Assembly: GCA_903827375.1 (NCBI GenBank)
Contig: CAIKHZ010000349.1
Coordinates: 1 to 38,357, forward strand
Length of the DNA: 38,357 nt
Reading direction: 5' to 3'
Source of the DNA: Akkermansiaceae bacterium
GTDB taxonomy: Bacteria; Verrucomicrobiota; Verrucomicrobiia; Verrucomicrobiales; Akkermansiaceae
Shown: piece after piece, positions 13,616-21,491 of the stretch
Layout of the letters: each line of letters begins with the position of its first letter
How positions within the stretch are numbered: position 1 is the stretch's first letter
The notes under the pieces: model-generated
What the model saw: only the letters and a program-made list of their open reading frames with translations
What the model was told of the DNA's origin: nothing
Database searches by the model: none
Position numbers and translations under genes: made by a program

Positions 13616-13939
13616 TCAGCGCCCGAGATTGGTGAAGAACGACACGATCAACACATGGAAGAAATCCCAGAACTGCACAAAACCAGCCAACAGGATCACT
13701 GCGACGAGTACCACCACAGTTGAGTCGGTTAGCTCCTTGTATTTTCGGAATCCTTTGATCTTTGGATCAGACTCCCACGGCCAACTCGCCTTGCGCAACT
13801 CGCCCTTCACCTCACCGGTGAAGCTCGAAATGGTGGCGAAATTGCGGATGGTCACCACCGATGCAACGACCAGCAGAGCATAGGCAATCCCAGATATGAT
13901 CCAACTCCCGCCAATTTTAAAAAACTCCAAGAACTGCAT
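13616..13939 (-). CDS. secE: Preprotein translocase subunit SecE
   Basis: The 107-residue inner-membrane protein braces SecY in the Sec translocon. Two hydrophobic helices are visible, about residues 10-30 (WIISGIAYALLVVASVV) and 72-95 (STVVVLVAVILLAGFVQFWD). Between them is the conserved amphipathic segment FTGEVKGELRKASWPW, which matches the SecE signature. The frame extends upstream to 14029, but that part is the tRNA-Trp gene read as protein, so ATG 13939 is the start. Most bacterial SecE proteins have one membrane helix and E. coli has three. Two helices are less common, and the 13-residue insert ESDPKIKGFRKYK after the motif is slightly long. Confidence 0.92.
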   Translation of the reverse strand: MQFLEFFKIGGSWIISGIAYALLVVASVVTIRNFATISSFTGEVKGELRKASWPWESDPKIKGFRKYKELTDSTVVVLVAVILLAGFVQFWDFFHVLIVSFFTNLGR

Positions 13940-13968
13940 GAATTTGTAACGTTGATCGAAAAAAAAGC

Positions 13969-14044
13969 TGGCACGGCAGGAGGGACTCGAACCCCCAACA
14001 CTCGGTTTTGGAGACCGATGCTCTACCAATTGAACTACTGCCGT
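13969..14044 (-). tRNA. tRNA-Trp (anticodon CCA)
   Basis: A complete cloverleaf is present: acceptor stem ACGGCAG/CTGCCGT, D arm GTTC/GAGC type, anticodon loop CTCCAAA, T arm with GGTTCGAGTCC. The discriminator is G and the CCA end is encoded. It lies between tuf and secE. Confidence 0.96.
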
Positions 14045-14058
14045 TTTGAGGCGACTCA

Positions 14059-14135
14059 GGGGCAGCCCGGGTGGGTCCGGGATGCCCCATCATCAAGAGG
14101 GTCAGGCCCGCGCATCGACTGCGTGAGCCTGGTTG
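14059..14135 (-). promoter_or_regulatory. Two strong hairpins between tuf and tRNA-Trp
   Basis: The first hairpin (14059-14088) pairs GGGGCA with TGCCCC and, after one mismatch, CCCGG with CCGGG around a 6-base loop. The second (about 14103-14134) pairs CAGGC with GCCTG and CGCA with TGCG. Neither has a U-tract. They probably separate the abundant tuf mRNA from the tRNA and secE part by RNA processing or partial attenuation; this role is inferred. Confidence 0.5.
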
Positions 14136-14138
14136 AAA

Positions 14139-15323
14139 TTAGTCAAGGATGTCACCCACGCGACCGGCGCCGACGGTGCGGCCGCCTTCGCGGATGGCGA
14201 AGCGCATGGTTCGCTCCATGGCGATGGGAGTGATGAGTTCGACTTCCAGCTCGATATTGTCACCGGGCATCACCATCTCGACGCCTTCGGGCAGCTTGAT
14301 GCTACCGGTCACGTCGGTGGTGCGGAAATAGAACTGGGGACGATAGTTAGAGAAGAACGGGGTGTGGCGGCCACCTTCTTCCTTGGAGAGCACATAAATT
14401 TCCGATTTGAATTTCATGTGGCCCTTGACGCTACCGGGCTTGGCAATCACTTGGCCACGTTCGACGTCATTTTTCTTCAAGCCGCGCAGGAGCAGGCCGA
14501 CGTTATCGCCGGCGCGTCCTTCGTCGAGGAGCTTGCGGAACATTTCAATGTCGGTGACGGTGGTTTTGACGGTATCGCGAATGCCGACAATTTCGACTTC
14601 TTCCATTTTCTTAACGATACCGCGTTCGATACGGCCGGTACAGACGGTGCCGCGTCCTTCAATGGAGAACACGTCTTCGACGGGCATCAGGAATGTTTTG
14701 TCGGTGACGCGCACTGGCTCGGGGATATAGGAGTCCACCGCATCCATCAGCTTCATGATGTTTTCCTTTTGGGTAACATCGCCATCCAGAGCCCCCTTGG
14801 CCGAGCCCATCACGATGGGGATCTCATCGCCTGGGAATTCATACACTGAGAGCAAGTCGCGCACTTCCATCTCGACGAGCTCGAGCAGCTCGGCATCGTC
14901 AACCAAGTCCACCTTATTCATGAACACCACCAAGGCGGGAACACCCACTTGGCGAGCCAACAGGATGTGTTCGCGAGTTTGGGGCATCGGGCCGTCAGCA
15001 GCGGACACCACGAGAATGGCACCGTCCATCTGAGCGGCACCGGTGATCATGTTCTTCACGTAGTCGGCGTGACCGGGGCAATCCACGTGAGCATAATGGC
15101 GTTTCAACGTTTCGTACTCGACGTGGGCGGTGTTGATGGTGATTCCGCGCTCGCGCTCCTCGGGTGCAGCGTCGATGTCTGCATAGTTTTTGACTTTGGC
15201 GAGTCCCTTTTCCGACAGCACGACGGTGATGGCGGCGGTGAGGGTGGTTTTGCCGTGGTCAACGTGGCCGATGGTGCCGATGTTGACGTGGGGTTTGTTG
15301 CGCTGGAATGATTCTTTAGCCAT
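14139..15323 (-). CDS. tuf: Translation elongation factor Tu
   Basis: The 394-residue GTPase carries aminoacyl-tRNA to the ribosome. G1 GHVDHGKT is at residues 19-26, the switch region has [17 protein letters not shown]3 is DCPGH followed by [18 protein letters not shown], and G4 is NKVD within [12 protein letters not shown]. The C-terminal barrels contain [13 protein letters not shown] and [20 protein letters not shown]. Length and sequence are full and typical. Only one tuf copy is seen here. It is preceded by tRNA-Thr and followed by tRNA-Trp, so the two tRNAs and tuf are probably cut from one transcript. Confidence 0.98.
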   Translation of the reverse strand: MAKESFQRNKPHVNIGTIGHVDHGKTTLTAAITVVLSEKGLAKVKNYADIDAAPEERERGITINTAHVEYETLKRHYAHVDCPGHADYVKNMITGAAQMDGAILVVSAADGPMPQTREHILLARQVGVPALVVFMNKVDLVDDAELLELVEMEVRDLLSVYEFPGDEIPIVMGSAKGALDGDVTQKENIMKLMDAVDSYIPEPVRVTDKTFLMPVEDVFSIEGRGTVCTGRIERGIVKKMEEVEIVGIRDTVKTTVTDIEMFRKLLDEGRAGDNVGLLLRGLKKNDVERGQVIAKPGSVKGHMKFKSEIYVLSKEEGGRHTPFFSNYRPQFYFRTTDVTGSIKLPEGVEMVMPGDNIELEVELITPIAMERTMRFAIREGGRTVGAGRVGDILD

Positions 15324-15370
15324 GGTGGTTGTTGGTTCGCGTGAGAGTTATGGTGATATGGACGCAGCCC

Positions 15371-15445
<75 letters not shown>

Positions 15446-15554
15446 TATGATACTGAATCGCTGGCTTCCTTCGACCCGACAAAAACACCGCGTCCTGTCC
15501 TTTGAAGTGGACTGGGCGCGGCACCCCTGGAGAGATTTGGGGAAGAGCGGGCGG

Positions 15555-15610
15555 AGCTTACCGAAAATATTGCCCTTGTCAAAAAAAATCTCTTCAATAA
15601 GTAAAAAAAT
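15555..15610 (-). promoter_or_regulatory. Probable sigma-70-type promoter with UP-like element for tRNA-Thr/tuf
   Basis: On the minus strand a consensus -35 box TTGACA (15577-15582) is followed, after 16 bases, by TAAGCT (15555-15560), a weak -10 match. Directly upstream lie two runs of seven and eight T in an A/T-rich stretch (about 15583-15610), as in UP elements of strong stable-RNA promoters. The start would fall roughly 100 bases before tRNA-Thr. The -10 assignment is uncertain. Confidence 0.5.
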
Positions 15611-16459
15611 TTAATTCAGGTCGGAATTGAGTTCTGGTTGGGCCGCCGTGGGGGGGGCTGCCGTCTCCGGCACCGCCAGCGTGAACCTGCGGATGGCCAC
15701 GCAATGCCCGGTGGCAACGTCCACATCAATGATAACCCCGCACAGACGCACCGGTCCTTTGGCCACGGGAAAGCGGGTGAGCATGCCGGTTTTTTGGCGC
15801 CAAATGACGGATTCGATACTTCTGCCAAGCACGGACTGCTCGGGCCCGCACATTCCGGCGTCGGTCAGGTAGCCGGTACCGCCCGGGAAAATCGTTTCAT
15901 CGGCCGTTTGAACATGGGTGTGGGTTCCGACAACCATCGACACCGTGCCATCCAACAGGCGCCCCATGGCAATTTTTTCGCTGGTGGCTTCGGCATGGAT
16001 TTCCAGCACGATGACCTTCACGCCATCGGAGGCGAGGCGGGCCACCTCTGCTTCGGCGGCCACAAACGGATTATCAAGTGGGGGTTGCATGAACGAGCGG
16101 CCTTGGACGAGCACCACGCCAACCCTGCCCTTGGCCGTCTGCAGCACCACACTGCCATTGCCCGGAGTGCCGACTGGATAATTCAGAGGCCGCAAGAGCC
16201 GCGGCTCGGTGGGGAAAAAGCCGACGATTTCCGCCTGATCCCAAACGTGGTCGCCGGTGGAAATGACGGCTGCCCCGGCGCGCAACAGGTCGATGGCAAT
16301 CCTTGGTGTGATCCCCCGCCCGCCCGCGGCATTCTCGCCATTGACGATGATAAAATCCAAGCCTTCACTCTGTTTTAGCAAAGGCAGTTGCTCAATAACC
16401 GCCTTGCGGCCAGGCTCTCCGACGACATCCCCCAAAAACATTATACGGATCGTTGACAT
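15611..16459 (-). CDS. ymdB: YmdB-type metallophosphoesterase (TIGR00282 family)
   Basis: The 282-residue protein matches the family of B. subtilis YmdB, a 2',3'-cyclic nucleotide phosphodiesterase. It is unrelated to E. coli YmdB. Motifs in order: LGDVVG with Asp11, VNGENAAGG with Glu42-Asn43, STGDHVWD at 68-74, HAEATSEK near 154-161 and GTHTHVQTAD near 178-187. These hold the expected dimetal ligands. One position differs: families usually have Asn in the GNH motif, here Asp70 (GDH). The C-terminus ends in a Pro/Ala-rich tail after residue 265. It is cytoplasmic. It lies upstream of the tuf operon, divergent from the amidase-like gene. Substrate in this organism is not shown by sequence. 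Confidence 0.85.
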   Translation of the reverse strand: MSTIRIMFLGDVVGEPGRKAVIEQLPLLKQSEGLDFIIVNGENAAGGRGITPRIAIDLLRAGAAVISTGDHVWDQAEIVGFFPTEPRLLRPLNYPVGTPGNGSVVLQTAKGRVGVVLVQGRSFMQPPLDNPFVAAEAEVARLASDGVKVIVLEIHAEATSEKIAMGRLLDGTVSMVVGTHTHVQTADETIFPGGTGYLTDAGMCGPEQSVLGRSIESVIWRQKTGMLTRFPVAKGPVRLCGVIIDVDVATGHCVAIRRFTLAVPETAAPPTAAQPELNSDLN

Positions 16460-16543
16460 GATTGGAAATTTCTAACCCGCACGTATGGCGGGGGTCTCCA
16501 ACTAGCCACATCCTGCTCCGGCCGACAACCTAAATCCCTCAAA

Positions 16544-17821
16544 ATGCCCCGCCCCCGCAAGCTCATTGTCCCGCTCCTCGTCATCACCCTCGTCGCCGCG
16601 CTGGCGCTCATCCTACGCCATCCCAGCCCCGGGAAACAGCCACCCTCCGCCGCCGAACTGGCGCTCATCGCACTGCGCACGCCGCCGGATTGGGGGACGC
16701 TCACCCGCTTTCAACACACGATCAAACGCAGCGAATTTGAGACACTGCTAACCTCGATTTTCACCATCGGCAACGGCTGGCGCACCTGGATCGAGATCGA
16801 TGATCAAGAGGCCTGCATCCAAACCGGACGGCCCCCACCAGGGGATGTTTTCCACCTCGCCTTCGCCCCGAATGGCGGGCCGCCTTCCCCTGCTCCCCGC
16901 TACTGGAGAGCCACCCGCGAATTGCCGCCTGCAGTCCCCGGGAAACCGCTTTCTGGGCTCCGCATCGCGATCGATCCGGGCCACATCGGCGGCATCTGGG
17001 CAACCATGGAAGAGCGCCGATTCGAGGTTTCTGACCAGCTGCCGGTATGTGAAGGCGATCTCACCCTTATAGTTGCCGAGCTACTCAAACCACGCCTCGA
17101 AGCCCTTGGTGCCCAGGTTTCACTCGTTCGCGATCACACCCAACCCCTCACCCCGCTGCGTCCGCCGGATTTGCTTGCCCTCGCCCAATCATCCGCACCG
17201 CCCGGCTCCACCACCCCTCCGGTAAAACTGGCCGAGCGGCTCTTCTACCGCACCGCCGAGATCCACGCCCGTGCCCAATTCGTCAATCATTCTCTAACGC
17301 CTGACTTGGCCCTCTGCATCCACTTCAACGCCGAAAATTGGGGATCGGCCGCCAACCCCATCATGGTCGAGCACTCCCACCTCCACTTCCTCCTCAATGG
17401 TGCCTACAGCGACGACGAGTTGGCCCTTCCAGACCAGCGCTTCGGCCTGCTTGAGCGACTCCTTCAACGCTGCCACGACGAAGAAATTCCCGTCGCTGCC
17501 AGCGTCGCCAAGGCCATGGCTGCCGCCACCGGCCTGCCGCCTTTCCAGTACGCGCCAAGCGCCTCCAACGCCCGAGCCATTCCCGACCAACCCTACCTAT
17601 GGGCGCGCAATCTGCTAGCTAACCGGCTCTATCAGTGCCCCGTCATTTTCACCGAGCCCTACGTGATGAACTCCAACACCGACTTCGCCCGCATCCAAGC
17701 CGGCGATTACCAAGGCTTGCGCCAAATCGCCGGCAAAGCCCGCCCCTCAATCTTCCGGGAATACGCCGACGCCGTCGCCACCGGCCTAGCCGAGCACTAC
17801 ACCAGCCAGCGCGGCCAATAG
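16544..17821 (+). CDS. Membrane-anchored N-acetylmuramoyl-L-alanine amidase-like protein (Amidase_3 fold)
   Basis: The 425-residue protein has a short basic N-terminus and one membrane helix (about residues 7-24), so the rest should be periplasmic. From residue 139 it looks like a zinc amidase that cuts the lactyl-peptide bond of peptidoglycan. IAIDPGHIGG places His147, Glu170 and the helix DLTLIVAELLKPRLEALG follow, CIHFNAEN gives His260, and VIFTEPYVMNS gives the likely catalytic Glu371. Between His260 and Glu371 lies an unusually long stretch (110 residues) that includes the segment HLHFLLNGAYSDDELA. Residues 35-135 form an N-terminal domain I do not recognise. The activity is inferred from motifs. 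The gene is divergent from ymdB. Confidence 0.75.
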   Translation: MPRPRKLIVPLLVITLVAALALILRHPSPGKQPPSAAELALIALRTPPDWGTLTRFQHTIKRSEFETLLTSIFTIGNGWRTWIEIDDQEACIQTGRPPPGDVFHLAFAPNGGPPSPAPRYWRATRELPPAVPGKPLSGLRIAIDPGHIGGIWATMEERRFEVSDQLPVCEGDLTLIVAELLKPRLEALGAQVSLVRDHTQPLTPLRPPDLLALAQSSAPPGSTTPPVKLAERLFYRTAEIHARAQFVNHSLTPDLALCIHFNAENWGSAANPIMVEHSHLHFLLNGAYSDDELALPDQRFGLLERLLQRCHDEEIPVAASVAKAMAAATGLPPFQYAPSASNARAIPDQPYLWARNLLANRLYQCPVIFTEPYVMNSNTDFARIQAGDYQGLRQIAGKARPSIFREYADAVATGLAEHYTSQRGQ

Positions 17822-18081
17822 GGTCAGAACTCAGCAACTACCTCAGCCCCGGCTCCCTCTGCAATAAACGCGCCGGTCTGATTGACGCCGGTGGTCAGTT
17901 TTAATTGTCTCCTAAGTTTTTTCTAATTGTGGCTTGACAATATTCGCCCAATCTGAAGAAAAAAAACTTGCTTATGGCGGTGCCAAGAAGTAGCTGTCCC
18001 GCCGTTGATCTGTCCTTCGGACTTCTAGTGGATTAACAGAATCCTGAACGCCCCATGCCGCCGCTCCCCTTTCTTTAAAAT

Positions 18082-19944
18082 GTGAAAAATCAAGATCCTC
18101 GGAGAACCCTTTCGCGGAGACGCAGACGCAAGCAACTGAAGCTTTCACTTGGCATTCTGGTGCTGCTCATTGGACTGGCCATTACCCTCAAGCCGGCCTA
18201 CCGGAAGTATCGCGGCTATCAGGTGAATCGCAACCTCGAGGCGGCCAAAACAGCGGCACTGCAGACGAACTGGGCCACCGCTCGCGACAAAGCCCGCAGT
18301 GTGCTGATGGTCCGGCCCAATGACTTCGAGGCGTTCCGGGTGTGGAACCAGGCCTGCGCAAAACTCGGTGAACCATGGGCTTTCATGGACGCCGCCCGGT
18401 TTTTTAAAGATCCCCGGGCAACCCATGATGATCGGCTCGGGGCGCTGCGACTGATGGCGCTCCAGGCACCGCAAGCGATGACCCTGCGTGCCTTCGCACT
18501 TTTGCCAGAAGCATTGCGCAATGAAGCGGACTTTTGCGCCACCATCACCCCCTTGCTGATCCGGCACGGGGATGGATCCTCCGCAGAAAAACGCCTGCGC
18601 GCCGCGCTCCGGCCGGACACTGGACCCGCAGTGCGCCTCGAGTTGCTGCGCACGCTTTGCCAACGACCCAATGTCTGGCGCATAGCGGAGGCACGGCGGA
18701 TTTTCGCCGACCTCATCGCCGCCAAAGCCGACGAGCAAGCGTTGGCGGCCTTGCTGCTGCTTGGAGAAATTCCGCGGGCACTCGCCCCGGGCCTAGCCTT
18801 GCCTGATCTGCCAGCCTGGCTGGCTGGCCAGCCCAAAGCCACGGCTATTCACCACCTTACCGCCATGACGCCCGCACTGGAAGCCCGGCCACAGGCGGCA
18901 GATACTCTCTATCAATCGGCAATCGACCGCTTCCTCGCCAGTGATCCAGGGGTGCTCGGCAACTGGCTGATCCTCCATGGCAAGGGCATATTGGCGGCAA
19001 ATATTCTGACCGACCTAGCTCTAACCCGCGCCGACGCCTATATCGCCCGCCTACACGCCTTGCTGCTAATGGCGGACAAAACCGACGAGCTCGTGGACGC
19101 CCTGGCACACCCGCCCGACGCGGTTGATCTCGTCGAAGTTGAGATCGTCAAGGCCATCCATGCCACCAAAACCGGCAACCCGATCTCCGCTAACTCCGCT
19201 TGGACACGAGTCTTGAACGAAGCGGCATCCAATACCAAGCGCAACCGTTTCATCGAAATCGCCCCTGTCGCCCAAATTTACGGAGCCAGTAACGCGGTCC
19301 TCGACGCGTGGGTGGGTGCCTACCGCCTGGGTTGGGGCGAGCTGCCGCTCTACCGCGACATACTGCCGGTGTTGAAAGGCTTGGCAGCCAAGGGCCGCAG
19401 CGAGGATTTATTGACCATCTACGAGACGCTATGCTACTACGAGCCGGCCAACCCCGATTTACTCAACAATTTGACTTACCTCGCGCTGCTGCACGGCGTC
19501 ATGACACCCGCCAAAGTGATCAAGTTTCAGCTCAAACTGCTGGAGCAAGCCCCCAAGCGGCTAGAATTCAATTCCACTCTGATGCTCGCTGAAATGTTAG
19601 ACGATCGCCCGAACGACGCGCTTGCCCGGCTGCCGCAGTTGCACGAGTGCAAGGGCGTGGACCCGATGATGAAACTTGCCCTTGAAGGCTGCGCCCGGGT
19701 CCTGGCGGGGGAAACCGAGGCGGGGACGGCTATCTTGCAAAATGCCGATTGGGCTGGCTTCATGAGGCAGGAGAGAGTTGTCTTTCGCGATCTGTTAGTA
19801 AAGTCCAAGCTCACGGATCTGACCATCCCGGAGCTTAAAATCGAGCCAGCGATGGCCGACCCAGAGCAGACACCGGCATGGCGAAAGGCTATCGAACAGC
19901 AGAAAAAATTGGAGTCGGGAGACGTTTTGCCGCCCTTGCAATGA
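18082..19944 (+). CDS. Membrane-anchored helical-repeat (TPR-like) protein, function unknown
   Basis: The 620-residue protein starts with a very basic segment rich in Arg/Lys (SRRRRRKQLK), then one membrane helix at about residues 20-36. The remainder is predicted outside the cytoplasm and consists of Ala/Leu-rich helix pairs spaced roughly 34-36 residues. These resemble degenerate tetratricopeptide repeats, for example near residues 50-85 (ALQTNWATARDKARSVLMVR) and 420-460. It ends with a charged tail. No catalytic motif is visible. The start is GTG 18082. An ATG one frame away overlaps it and stops at once (ATGTGA), so GTG is the only sensible start. Such proteins often scaffold envelope complexes, but no partner is evident. 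Confidence 0.7.
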   Translation: MKNQDPRRTLSRRRRRKQLKLSLGILVLLIGLAITLKPAYRKYRGYQVNRNLEAAKTAALQTNWATARDKARSVLMVRPNDFEAFRVWNQACAKLGEPWAFMDAARFFKDPRATHDDRLGALRLMALQAPQAMTLRAFALLPEALRNEADFCATITPLLIRHGDGSSAEKRLRAALRPDTGPAVRLELLRTLCQRPNVWRIAEARRIFADLIAAKADEQALAALLLLGEIPRALAPGLALPDLPAWLAGQPKATAIHHLTAMTPALEARPQAADTLYQSAIDRFLASDPGVLGNWLILHGKGILAANILTDLALTRADAYIARLHALLLMADKTDELVDALAHPPDAVDLVEVEIVKAIHATKTGNPISANSAWTRVLNEAASNTKRNRFIEIAPVAQIYGASNAVLDAWVGAYRLGWGELPLYRDILPVLKGLAAKGRSEDLLTIYETLCYYEPANPDLLNNLTYLALLHGVMTPAKVIKFQLKLLEQAPKRLEFNSTLMLAEMLDDRPNDALARLPQLHECKGVDPMMKLALEGCARVLAGETEAGTAILQNADWAGFMRQERVVFRDLLVKSKLTDLTIPELKIEPAMADPEQTPAWRKAIEQQKKLESGDVLPPLQ

Positions 19945-20240
19945 ACCCTGGCAATTGATCCTTTAATCCGCAGTTGGCCCGCTTGCTCCAATTTGTCCTC
20001 ATCTCAACAATCCTTGGAATCGGCCGACAGGCGGGAGGTCCTTGCGCGGCTTTCGGCCGTGCTCGGTGCCCCCGGTTGCGTTGGCGGATGGGGAATGGAT
20101 TTGTAGCGTTTTGTAGCTTTTTACACCTTCAATTTAGCGCACTTTCACGCATTCCGGTGCATCCCCTAGCAATCCTGCCGTTTTTAGTTTTGGCCGCCAA
20201 ACCCTTGAAATGTAAGGAAAAACGGCCATTTTCTAGCGGG

Positions 20241-20311
20241 TACGGGTGGCGGGAATCGAACCCGCACCTCAAGCTTGGGAAGCTCACGTTCTGCCATTGA
20301 ACTACACCCGC
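20241..20311 (-). tRNA. tRNA-Gly (anticodon CCC)
   Basis: Cloverleaf: acceptor GCGGGTG/CACCCGT (terminal G-U), D arm GTTC/GAAC, anticodon loop TTCCCAA, T arm GCGGG/CCCGC with loop TTCGATT, discriminator A. The next three bases are CCC, so the CCA end is not encoded, unlike the other two tRNAs in the window. The 296 bases before it (19945-20240) hold nothing I can identify. Confidence 0.94.
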
Positions 20312-20420
20312 GTCGCTGCCGACGCCCAAGGCAATACCGGGATTGAGGAATTGGCAACGCTAAATGTGTGTTGCTAAATGTGAGCTGGACAAGCCTGTGG
20401 CCGGATTGCACGCTTTAGGC

Positions 20421-20888
20421 ATGGACTCCACCCCTTATTTTGCCATTCGTGGCAGCAAAGCCGAACTCGAGGAAGGCCTGGCCTTTGCCCCGAAATTCGA
20501 TGTCGATGGTCTGATACCGGCGCTGGCAATGGATGCGCTCACCCGTGAGCCGCTGATGCTTGCCTATATGAACGCGGAATCGTTGCGGCGCACCCTGCAA
20601 CTCGGCGAAGCGGTCTATTGGTCGCGCTCGCGCCAAGAGTACTGGCACAAGGGGGCAACTTCCGGCCATATTCAACGCATTGTTGAGATCCGCACGGACT
20701 GTGACCAGGATGCGCTTATTCTGTTTGTTGAGCAAATAGGTGCCGGGGCCTGCCACAGCGGGCGAGGCTCGTGTTTTTACCGCCGGGTGCTTGCGAATGG
20801 GAGTGGCGCTGGGGTCAAATTGGAGTTTGCCGAACCCGGGCTGACCTTTGATCCGCAGAAAGTTTACGGAAATCCGCCACTTGGATGA
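20421..20888 (+). CDS. hisI: Phosphoribosyl-AMP cyclohydrolase
   Basis: The 155-residue enzyme catalyses the third step of histidine synthesis, opening the adenine ring of PR-AMP. The motif LMLAYMNAESL is followed by YWSRSRQEYWHKGATSGHIQ, the substrate-binding block. DCDQDA holds the magnesium-binding aspartates with a zinc-binding cysteine, and ACHSGRGSCFYR holds the other two zinc cysteines. It is the stand-alone HisI form with no HisE (pyrophosphohydrolase) domain attached. ATG 20421 is chosen; the frame runs back to 20364, but those codons overlap the tRNA-Gly promoter side and add no family sequence. No other his gene is nearby. Confidence 0.93.
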   Translation: MDSTPYFAIRGSKAELEEGLAFAPKFDVDGLIPALAMDALTREPLMLAYMNAESLRRTLQLGEAVYWSRSRQEYWHKGATSGHIQRIVEIRTDCDQDALILFVEQIGAGACHSGRGSCFYRRVLANGSGAGVKLEFAEPGLTFDPQKVYGNPPLG

Positions 20889-20998
20889 ATTTCGCAGTTG
20901 CAATTTCATCGCACATCCTCTAGCTCTCCCGCCCCGCGCCGTTGGTCTCCCTGACCGAGACGCGATATCTGTATCAATTTCCCGCGAAGGAGGACCCC

Positions 20999-21343
20999 AT
21001 GGACATCATTAAAAAAATCGAGCAAGAGCAGTTGAAGCAAGACGTGGCCGAATTTAACATCGGCGACACCGTCAAGGTCCACACCCGGGTGGTGGAAGGC
21101 GGCAAGGAACGGGTTCAGATATTTGCCGGCATTGTGATTGCCCGCCGTGGCAGCGGGGTGAACGCCTCGTTCACTGTGCGCAAAATCTCATACGGCGAAG
21201 GGGTGGAGCGCGTGTTTCCGTTGCACACACCGCGTATCGCCAAAATCGAGGTTACCAACAAGGGCAAGGTTCGCCGAGCCAAGTTGCATTACCTCCGTGA
21301 GCGTGTCGGCAAGCGGGCACTGCTCGTTAAATCCGACGGCTGA
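20999..21343 (+). CDS. rplS: 50S ribosomal protein L19
   Basis: The 114-residue protein lies at the 30S-50S interface. It shows [20 protein letters not shown], then [34 protein letters not shown] and the basic C-terminal [15 protein letters not shown], all standard L19 blocks. ATG 20999 follows an excellent Shine-Dalgarno sequence (AAGGAGGA, about five bases away). The frame runs upstream to 20942 but those codons are not family sequence. In most bacteria rplS sits in rpsP-rimM-trmD-rplS; here it follows hisI with a 110-base gap, and none of those partners is present. A terminator follows. Confidence 0.97.
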   Translation: MDIIKKIEQEQLKQDVAEFNIGDTVKVHTRVVEGGKERVQIFAGIVIARRGSGVNASFTVRKISYGEGVERVFPLHTPRIAKIEVTNKGKVRRAKLHYLRERVGKRALLVKSDG

Positions 21344-21371
21344 GGCAGCCCACCACGGGTATTTTTTCTAC

Positions 21372-21410
21372 AAAAGGCATCCCGCAACGGGATGTCTTTT
21401 GTTTTGTTTT
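21372..21410 (+). terminator. Rho-independent terminator of rplS
   Basis: A 12-bp stem (AAAAGGCATCCC / GGGATGTCTTTT, one G-U) with loop GCAAC is followed by GTTTTGTTTT. It begins 29 bases past the rplS stop. Confidence 0.9.
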
Positions 21411-21491
21411 GGGCACGCTGTCCGCGTTCTTTCTGGTGTGCGCCATCGATTTCAGCTTTGCGCAGGTCCCACGACCACTCAGTATCCGTCC

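Noticed and set aside
13946-14029. N-terminal extension of secE through the tRNA-Trp gene
   Set aside because: The frame is open only because it reads the tRNA sequence; family homology starts at ATG 13939.
17824-17846. Possible third copy of the dispersed repeat (TCAGAACTCAG...ACCTCA)
   Set aside because: Only the first eleven bases and a shifted seven-base block match; the rest diverges fully.
17934-17960. TTGACA as promoter for the helical-repeat protein gene
   Set aside because: No -10 box is found at 16-18 bases, and the distance to the GTG start is over 120 bases. The 260-base gap from 17822 to 18081 shows nothing else firm.
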